From Pacificispira sp965223125 (lineage in GTDB: Bacteria > Pseudomonadota > Alphaproteobacteria > UBA8366 > Aestuariispiraceae), in the NCBI GenBank assembly GCA_965223125.1, contig OZ244984.1, positions 2,914,001-2,978,000 of the forward strand: a DNA stretch of 64,000 bases. The letters run 5' to 3'. The notes beneath the pieces were generated by a model, which saw nothing but the letters and a program-made list of their open reading frames with translations, searched no databases and was not told where the DNA came from. Within the stretch, counting starts at the first letter, position 1; the number at the start of each line of letters is the position of its first letter. This document shows, in pieces, positions 58,685 to 64,000 of this stretch. Position numbers and translations under genes: made by a program.

Positions 58685-59554
58685 ATGGCCCTGAAGAAAC
58701 GCATCGTTGCCGCGATCATCGTCAAGGATGGCTGGGCGGTACAAAGCCTCGGGTTCAATAGATATCTGCCTGTCGGGCGACCGGATATCCTTGCAGAAAC
58801 GTTGGATCGTTGGCTGGTGGATGAAATAATCCTGCTGGATATCTCTGCCAGCAAACAAGGGAAAAGCATCGATCCTCAGCTTGTCGAACGTGTTGCGGAC
58901 CGTATTGCCACACCGCTGACGGTGGGCGGTGGAATAAGTACAGTTGAACATGTTCGCCAGATCATCGCCGGAGGTGCGGATAAGGTCGCAATCAATACTG
59001 AGGCCTATCGGCGGATAGAGTTTCTGGGTGAAGCTGCCGCTATTTTTGGCAGGCAGTGTATTGTCGGATCTATTGATGTAGAGCGTACCGACGGTGGAGA
59101 CTGTATCCTTTACAATAAGGCATGCCATATCGAAGAGGATGTGAAATGTGATCCGGCAGGTTGGGCCCGCCGTCTGGAGGATGCTGGTGCCGGAGAAATT
59201 CTTTTGAACTCTGTTGCACGGGATGGGTCAAAATCTGGTTTTGATATGGATATAATAGAAATGATTGGCCCTCATATCGACGTGCCGTTGATCGTTCTGG
59301 GGGGCGCTGGCCGAAGCATCGATTTTCAGGCTGTCTTGAATCTTCCCACTGTAGCGGCTGCAGGGGCGGCCAATATGTGGACCTTTACCGAACACAGTGT
59401 CGCCCAGGTGAAATCCTATCTGGCAGATATCGATCAGCGGGTGCGCCATGATGGCGAACTGGATTATCGGGGACGGCCGATTTCAGGTGGTAAGGGCCGA
59501 TTGGGGCAATCAGAACATGATTTGGATCGGATGACCGAAAGGCCAATGCCGTGA
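58685..59554 (+). CDS. wbuZ: HisF-like ammonia channel protein (WbuZ/HisF2 type)
   Basis: A 289-residue TIM barrel related to imidazole glycerol phosphate synthase HisF but about 35 residues longer at the C-terminus. At the N-terminus RIVAAIIVKDG replaces the usual RIIPCLDV followed by KDG, so the catalytic aspartate of beta-strand 1 is an isoleucine. VGSIDVERTDGGDCIL keeps the second Asp, and LNSVARDGSKSGFD replaces the usual TSIDRDG. Loss of the cyclase Asp with retention of the barrel fits the glycan-amidation HisF2/WbuZ group, which only passes ammonia to the amidotransferase. Confidence 0.88.
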   Translation: MALKKRIVAAIIVKDGWAVQSLGFNRYLPVGRPDILAETLDRWLVDEIILLDISASKQGKSIDPQLVERVADRIATPLTVGGGISTVEHVRQIIAGGADKVAINTEAYRRIEFLGEAAAIFGRQCIVGSIDVERTDGGDCILYNKACHIEEDVKCDPAGWARRLEDAGAGEILLNSVARDGSKSGFDMDIIEMIGPHIDVPLIVLGGAGRSIDFQAVLNLPTVAAAGAANMWTFTEHSVAQVKSYLADIDQRVRHDGELDYRGRPISGGKGRLGQSEHDLDRMTERPMP

Positions 59555-60801
59555 TTCAGGTAAAAGTTTGCGCCCGCTGTCTGTACCCGGAAACCCATCC
59601 TCTGGGTCTGGTTTTCGATAAAGACGGTGTATGCAGCGGGTGTAGGGTACACGAAGAAAAAGATGAATTGGACTGGGATGAGCGGTTCCGACGTCTCGTG
59701 GATATTGTCGAGGGCTATCGAAGCTACTCTGGAAAACGCTACGATTGCATCGTTCCGGTCAGCGGCGGTCGCGATTCTTACTTCATTGTCGAAGTCGTCG
59801 TGAAAAAACTGAAACTGAATCCACTGCTTGTTTCATACAACCGCCATTACAACACGGCGATAGGCCATCGTAATATGGCCTATCTGCGAACGCTGTTCGA
59901 CTGTGACTACCATTTACAGACCGTCTCTCCGGCCACCGTAAAGGCATTGTCACGGGTAACCCTTGAACAGTTGGGAAGTTTCCATTGGCATGTTCTTGCC
60001 GGACAAACGGTATGGCCAGTGCAGTGCGCGGTCCGGTTTCGCGTGCCGCTGATAATCTGGGGTGCGCATCAGGGCGTCGATCAGGTTGGCATGTTCAGCC
60101 ATCTGGACGAAGTTGAAATGTCACGATGGTACCGGAAGAACCATGATCTGATCGGTGTGGAGCCTGAGGATCTGGTCGATGCGGCGGAGGATCTGCCAGA
60201 GCGGGACCTGGCCGCATTCTTCTATCCGCAAGACAAGCATTTGTCGGCTGTTGGTGTTCGTGGAATTTATCTGAATAACTATATCCGGTGGGATTCCAAG
60301 GCCCAGCATGAACGCATGATCGCGGAGTATGGATACGAAACTGCGGATCTTCCCAGGACGTTTGATCGGTACAATGACGTCGATTGTGTCCACTATACCG
60401 GCCTTCATGACATGGTGAAGTACGCAAAGCACGGATATGGAAAGGTGCGTGATCATGCCTGCCGCGAAATCCGCTTGAGACGTATGACGCGGGAACAGGC
60501 GCAAAACCTGGTCGCGACGTTTGAGACACGAGAAAGTCAGGATGCGGATTCGTATTATAAATGGCTTGGGATCAGGCCTGAAGAGTTCTGGGAGATGATC
60601 AATCGGCACAGAAATCCGCGGGTTTGGCAGCAGGATATGGCAGGTGAATGGGCGCGGAGTGGGGAATGGATCGACCCATCTGTAGAACATCGACGTGCCG
60701 CTGCGCTCAGACAGTTTGAAACTACTGATTTTTCAACTCAAAGCCGGCGATCAAACGATGACGAAAGCTATCGTCTGTTTGCACGCGGGTTCGTGTCTTA
60801 A
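59551..60801 (+). CDS. N-acetyl sugar amidotransferase (WbpG/PseA-like), copy B
   Basis: A 416-residue PP-loop protein, second of its kind in the module. Zinc-finger cysteines lie at 7, 10, 28 and 31, and the loop is SGGRDS at 71-76 (Arg in place of Lys compared with copy A). FRVPLIIWGAHQGVDQVGMF and GYGKVRDHACREIRLRRMTR are family features. The start GTG overlaps the hisF-like stop (GTGA). Two amidotransferases around one HisH/HisF pair suggest two amidated positions, two substrates, or a catalytic/accessory pair. Confidence 0.85.
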   Translation: MIQVKVCARCLYPETHPLGLVFDKDGVCSGCRVHEEKDELDWDERFRRLVDIVEGYRSYSGKRYDCIVPVSGGRDSYFIVEVVVKKLKLNPLLVSYNRHYNTAIGHRNMAYLRTLFDCDYHLQTVSPATVKALSRVTLEQLGSFHWHVLAGQTVWPVQCAVRFRVPLIIWGAHQGVDQVGMFSHLDEVEMSRWYRKNHDLIGVEPEDLVDAAEDLPERDLAAFFYPQDKHLSAVGVRGIYLNNYIRWDSKAQHERMIAEYGYETADLPRTFDRYNDVDCVHYTGLHDMVKYAKHGYGKVRDHACREIRLRRMTREQAQNLVATFETRESQDADSYYKWLGIRPEEFWEMINRHRNPRVWQQDMAGEWARSGEWIDPSVEHRRAAALRQFETTDFSTQSRRSNDDESYRLFARGFVS

Positions 60802-60829
60802 GAATTTTGATGTCAGGTAAAGCTTCGAT

Positions 60830-62374
60830 ATGACCCACAACAAGTACGTTTGGATTACCCCCGCGACTGAAGTTCGCTGGCTATGGGGCAAACTGGCGTC
60901 GGAACTTTATCGACGCCATAAGGTGATCCCGCTGTTTATTGTCGGTACAGAGCAGGACTTGAAATTTTACCTTTCAAAAGTTGATGAAGGGGTTCCGGCT
61001 GAAGGGGTTGTCGTTCCGGATCGATACATGATGGCGATGGAGTCGGACGCACTGCCGCCGATGGACGAAGCGCTGCCCGCACTGATGAAGTTTGAGGCCG
61101 AAACTGGTTGTGGGTTCGTTCGAGAGATTCTGATGCCTGATCGGCAATTTGCCAGGGCATTTGTATTTGGCGGCGATATGGTAGCCTCGTCCAAAACGAC
61201 GAAAAGGGCTACGCACAATATCGTTTGGCGTGTCGGGGGATCGATGATTTTGTTTTTCCAAAAGTTGGTCGATAAATTTCCCCCCTCCTTATACTGCTGC
61301 CTCAGTGGTGGAACAGGAATGATCGGGCGTCCAATTTCCGCTCTGATGACGATGCACGGCGTGCCTGTTCGCAATCTCGTCCATACCAGATTTGGATTTC
61401 GGTATTTCTGGTCAGAAGATGAGTTGCACAACTCTGATTGGATGAATGAACGTCATCGTGAGCAACCGATGCCCACAGCGGAAGAGGTGGAGCAGGTGCA
61501 GGAGGCGTTGCGTCCGACGGGTGATTTTGAGTTCTACGTTAATCGTATGCGCAAAAGACGTCGGCTAGATCGTCTTGCAGTGCAAGTATTGCAGAATATT
61601 TACAAGCACTTGCGGTATCGGCTTGGGCGAAGTCGGAAGGTGAAGATTGGCTATACCATGTCGGGTGAGATCGCGATGATCATGAACGGTCGGCGGCAGG
61701 CACGGTATTTGACGGGACCCACCTGCACCCGTTTGAAAGACCTTCTGGACGGATTCCGCTACGTGTTCTTCCCACTTCAGGTGGAGCCAGAGGTTTCTCT
61801 GCATGGTCTTGCACAGGAATATTTCGACCAGATCAACACGGTTGCGCAGATATCGATGAACCTGCCTGCGGACGCGATTTTGATTGTGAAGGAACATCCT
61901 GCGCAGATCGGTAGACGCAGCACAGGCTTCTACAAGCGGATTCAGGGGATTCCCAATGTCCGGCTGATTAGCGAGCTGGAGCACAGCTATCCAGTTATGC
62001 GACGGTGTGACCTGATTATCGCGGTAACCAGTTCGGCAGCGCATGAAGCAGCAGTCATGGGGCTGAAAGTGGTTTACCTGTCACAGAACGGTCCGCTGCT
62101 TACGATACCCCATGTCAGAAACGTTTCCAGTAAGGAAGGTCTGCAAGGATTACGGGCGTTGCTTGCTGAATCAGGCTGGGGTACGGAGGAAGATCGGCGA
62201 CGGGATGGCGTTCGTTACTATCAGGCATTGGAAAAGAATGCCGTCGACTTTTCCTATATCGGTACCGAACTCTTTAACCGGGACCGGGTGCCGACAAAGG
62301 AGGAGATCTCCTATGTCGCGGATACGCTGACAAGAACCTTGTCGGGTGAAACCTGGCAAGTGGCGGCGCAATAA
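60830..62374 (+). CDS. Capsule polysaccharide synthesis-like GT-B protein
   Basis: A 514-residue protein resembling the capsule polysaccharide biosynthesis group. The C-terminal half has the pattern FFPLQVEPEVSLHGLAQEYF, ADAILIVKEHPAQIGRRS, NVRLISELEHSYPVMRRCDL and TSSAAHEAAVMGLKVVYLSQ. These are elements of a GT-B donor domain with the HPAxxG and SSAxxEA motifs. The N-terminal half is poorly conserved. It probably transfers a sugar in the assembly of the surface glycan. Confidence 0.75.
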   Translation: MTHNKYVWITPATEVRWLWGKLASELYRRHKVIPLFIVGTEQDLKFYLSKVDEGVPAEGVVVPDRYMMAMESDALPPMDEALPALMKFEAETGCGFVREILMPDRQFARAFVFGGDMVASSKTTKRATHNIVWRVGGSMILFFQKLVDKFPPSLYCCLSGGTGMIGRPISALMTMHGVPVRNLVHTRFGFRYFWSEDELHNSDWMNERHREQPMPTAEEVEQVQEALRPTGDFEFYVNRMRKRRRLDRLAVQVLQNIYKHLRYRLGRSRKVKIGYTMSGEIAMIMNGRRQARYLTGPTCTRLKDLLDGFRYVFFPLQVEPEVSLHGLAQEYFDQINTVAQISMNLPADAILIVKEHPAQIGRRSTGFYKRIQGIPNVRLISELEHSYPVMRRCDLIIAVTSSAAHEAAVMGLKVVYLSQNGPLLTIPHVRNVSSKEGLQGLRALLAESGWGTEEDRRRDGVRYYQALEKNAVDFSYIGTELFNRDRVPTKEEISYVADTLTRTLSGETWQVAAQ

Positions 62375-62387
62375 CGTGGGAACCGAC

Positions 62388-62969
62388 ATGTCGGATAGCG
62401 ATCAGATTATGACAGATGATTGTTTTCTGAGGGAAGGACGCACCTATCTTCGGGCATTTGGTGAACATGACCTTCCACATTTATCACGATGGTGGAATGA
62501 TTCCCGTGTTACCGAGTATCTCGAAATGGGGGCGCGTCCGACCCGTTCGGTGGATCTGGAGCGGTTTTATTCCTCGGTGAGTAAATCTGACGATACTGTT
62601 TGCTTTGCTATATGTGACAGTGAATCCGGTGCTCTGATAGGAACATGCGGATTGTATCTTATTTCCTGGGTCGCACGGCGGGCTCAGTTCAACATACTGG
62701 TCGGGGAGCCGAGTGCCTGGGATCAGGGACATGGCGGACGCGCGACGCGGATGACTGTTCGTTATGGGTTCGAGACGCTCAATTTGAATAGTATCAATCT
62801 TGGCGTGAACGCTGAAAATATTCGCGCGGTTCGTTCCTATGAGAAGGCTGGATTCGTTCGTGAAGGTCTTCGCAGAAGCTTTATTTTCCGCAACGGCCGG
62901 TACTACGACATGGCAGTTTACTCGATCCTGCGGAATGAGTACGACGCTTTACTGGATGGGAAGCGCTGA
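62388..62969 (+). CDS. GNAT family N-acetyltransferase, second copy
   Basis: A 193-residue GNAT protein: REGRTYLRAFGEHDLPHLSR at the start, FNILVGEPSAWDQGHGGRAT with the acetyl-CoA loop, then LNLNSINLGVNAENIRAVRS and YEKAGFVREGLRRSFIFR. It is like the PseH acetyltransferases and RimJ/RimL type that act on amino sugars. It ends one base inside the start of the next gene (TGATG) and is the last AT-richer gene of the block. Confidence 0.86.
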   Translation: MSDSDQIMTDDCFLREGRTYLRAFGEHDLPHLSRWWNDSRVTEYLEMGARPTRSVDLERFYSSVSKSDDTVCFAICDSESGALIGTCGLYLISWVARRAQFNILVGEPSAWDQGHGGRATRMTVRYGFETLNLNSINLGVNAENIRAVRSYEKAGFVREGLRRSFIFRNGRYYDMAVYSILRNEYDALLDGKR

Positions 62970-63679
62970 TGTCCGCGCCACAGGTTCTAGGCGTCATTCA
63001 GGCGCGGATGGGGTCGTCGCGGCTGCCGGGTAAGGCGCTGATCGATTTGGCCGGGCGTCCGCTGGTCTGGCATATGATCGACCGGATGCGTCGGGTGGAG
63101 GGGGTTTCGGACATCGTGCTTGCGACCACGACCGACCCACGCAATGGCCCTCTTGTCGAGTATTGCCGCAGTCAGGGTGTGGACGCCTTTCTTCATCCGG
63201 TTGAGGACGATCTCGCCGGGCGTATTGCCGGTGCGATTGCCGGATATGATGCCGAAACGATCCTCAAGACCGGCGGGGATTGCCCGCTGATCGATCCTGC
63301 GGTGCTTCAGAAAATGGTCGATGTGGCGCTTGCCGATCCGGCGGCGGATTTCGTCTCCAATCGTGTGCAATGGTCCTATCCTTTGGGCCTGTCCGCCGAT
63401 GTCGTGTCGCGCCGTTCCGTCGAGTGGTGCGATGAGAACCTGTCGGCACCGGAGGACCGGGAACTCTTCGCCCTCCACATCCGGGATCATCCGGACCGGT
63501 TCAAGGTCGTGCCGGTGGTGCATGATAGCGATCTGACGCATCACAACTGGTGTGTGGACACGCGCGAGGATTACGATTTCGTCGCTGGAATTTTTTCAGC
63601 CCTCTACGAGCCGGGGGAATGTTTCGGCCTGGCGGAGGTGCTGGATTTCCTGGACCGGAAGGATGATCCGGCGGCATGA
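62969..63679 (+). CDS. SpsF/PseF-like nucleotidyltransferase, copy 2
   Basis: A 236-residue protein of the same family as the gene at 54572 but with GC-rich codon use. VLGVIQARMGSSRLPGKALI is the nucleotide loop (QARMGSSRLPGK is the SpsF/PseF hallmark), ILKTGGDCPLIDPAVLQKMV the Mg site, and HHNWCVDTREDYDFVAGIF the sugar-binding end. It probably makes a CMP-linked sugar for the glycan. The start overlaps the GNAT stop; the end overlaps the next gene by 4 nt. Confidence 0.88.
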   Translation: MSAPQVLGVIQARMGSSRLPGKALIDLAGRPLVWHMIDRMRRVEGVSDIVLATTTDPRNGPLVEYCRSQGVDAFLHPVEDDLAGRIAGAIAGYDAETILKTGGDCPLIDPAVLQKMVDVALADPAADFVSNRVQWSYPLGLSADVVSRRSVEWCDENLSAPEDRELFALHIRDHPDRFKVVPVVHDSDLTHHNWCVDTREDYDFVAGIFSALYEPGECFGLAEVLDFLDRKDDPAA

Positions 63680-64000
63680 CGGCGATTGAGGTGGTGCTGG
63701 TCGGTGGCGGCCGGATCGTCTCGGGAAACCAGGGGCTTGGCGGCAACGTCCCGCTCAGCCATCTGGCGGCGATTTCGGCAGTTGGCCCCTCCGTTGCCAA
63801 TCTGCGTGGGCTGGTCGAACCACATGCGGAACGGGTGGCTGAAATCCGCAAGGCTTGGCCTGAATTCCGGACAGTCCCCATTGTTGCATCGATTGCCGAA
63901 CTGGGGTCGATAGGGGGATGTGTGGGCATTGTCTGCACCCCGGAATCTGTCAGGCTCGATCCCGTGTCGGCATTGATTGATGCGGGGGCCGCCCTCGTCA
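63676..64000 (+). CDS. Gfo/Idh/MocA-family oxidoreductase, N-terminal part (3' end outside window)
   Basis: 108 residues are visible from ATG 63676, which overlaps the preceding stop. VVLVGGGRIVSGNQGLGGN is the Rossmann loop (GGGRI), LRGLVEPHAERVAEIRKAWP a helix that binds the cofactor, and GGCVGIVCTPESVRLDPVSA the strand before the substrate domain. The family uses NAD(P) on sugars or sugar derivatives. The GNAT-SpsF-Gfo/Idh order agrees with a nonulosonate or hexosamine pathway. Confidence 0.82.
   Translation, partial: MTAIEVVLVGGGRIVSGNQGLGGNVPLSHLAAISAVGPSVANLRGLVEPHAERVAEIRKAWPEFRTVPIVASIAELGSIGGCVGIVCTPESVRLDPVSALIDAGAALV

Noticed and set aside
58048..59554. Histidine biosynthesis genes hisH and hisF
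   Set aside because: No other his genes are near, they lie between sugar amidotransferase genes, and the HisF-like protein lacks the catalytic aspartate; the amidation module explains them better.

Overview
The window is GC-rich chromosomal DNA of an alphaproteobacterium. The best fit is a Rhodospirillales-like lineage, judged from gene order and protein signatures; no rRNA is present to fix the taxonomy. The strongest evidence is a complete division and cell wall (dcw) cluster in alphaproteobacterial order on the minus strand: mraZ-rsmH-ftsL-ftsI-murE-murF-mraY-murD-ftsW-murG-murC-murB-ddl-ftsQ-ftsA-ftsZ, followed by lpxC-bamD-recN-ligA. Most genes in it are joined by 1-4 nt stop/start overlaps. 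I saw no tRNA, rRNA, CRISPR array or recognisable transposase gene.

Layout. 1-6153: housekeeping and metabolic genes (SDR fragment, heparinase II/III-like, rpe, class III cyclase, VOC protein, GlcG/HbpS-like protein, threonine aldolase). 6154-10481: an accessory zone. It holds aroQ, an AT-rich membrane protein gene, a nucleotidyltransferase-like gene, and three small unrelated genes (SnoaL-like, AbiU2/HEPN-like, small membrane protein). Each of the three is bracketed by inverted copies of one motif, core ATTACGGTGACACTGCA. This cassette-like array is the most unusual structure in the window. 10482-16000: a dimethylglycine dehydrogenase-like oxidoreductase, a PAS protein, an L,D-transpeptidase and a subtilase. 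15990-40807: ligA to mraZ, the dcw block.

41234-47075: two TPR enzymes (one glycosyltransferase-like, one methyltransferase), a Nudix hydrolase, YciB, and a receiver-Hpt regulator. 47337-64000: a plus-strand surface-glycan cluster that runs off the right edge. It contains an SDR, two GNAT acetyltransferases, a DegT aminotransferase, two SpsF-like nucleotidyltransferases, two methyltransferases, an ABC exporter, a capsule-synthesis-like glycosyltransferase, and an amidation module. The amidation module is two PP-loop amidotransferases flanking HisH and a HisF homologue that has lost its cyclase aspartate. The middle of this cluster (about 50000-62970) is visibly AT-richer than its ends, which suggests an exchanged block.

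How the parts fit. The dcw block supplies peptidoglycan precursors (MurB-G, Ddl, MraY), the divisome (FtsA, FtsI, FtsL, FtsQ, FtsW, FtsZ) and outer-membrane functions (LpxC, BamD). Candidate control sites include three TGGGN boxes at 10-bp spacing upstream of mraZ and four GANTC sites within 43 bp upstream of ftsZ, which suggest MraZ and CcrM/GcrA cell-cycle control. The glycan cluster probably makes an amidinated amino sugar or nonulosonate, activates it as a nucleotide sugar and exports the glycan or its carrier.
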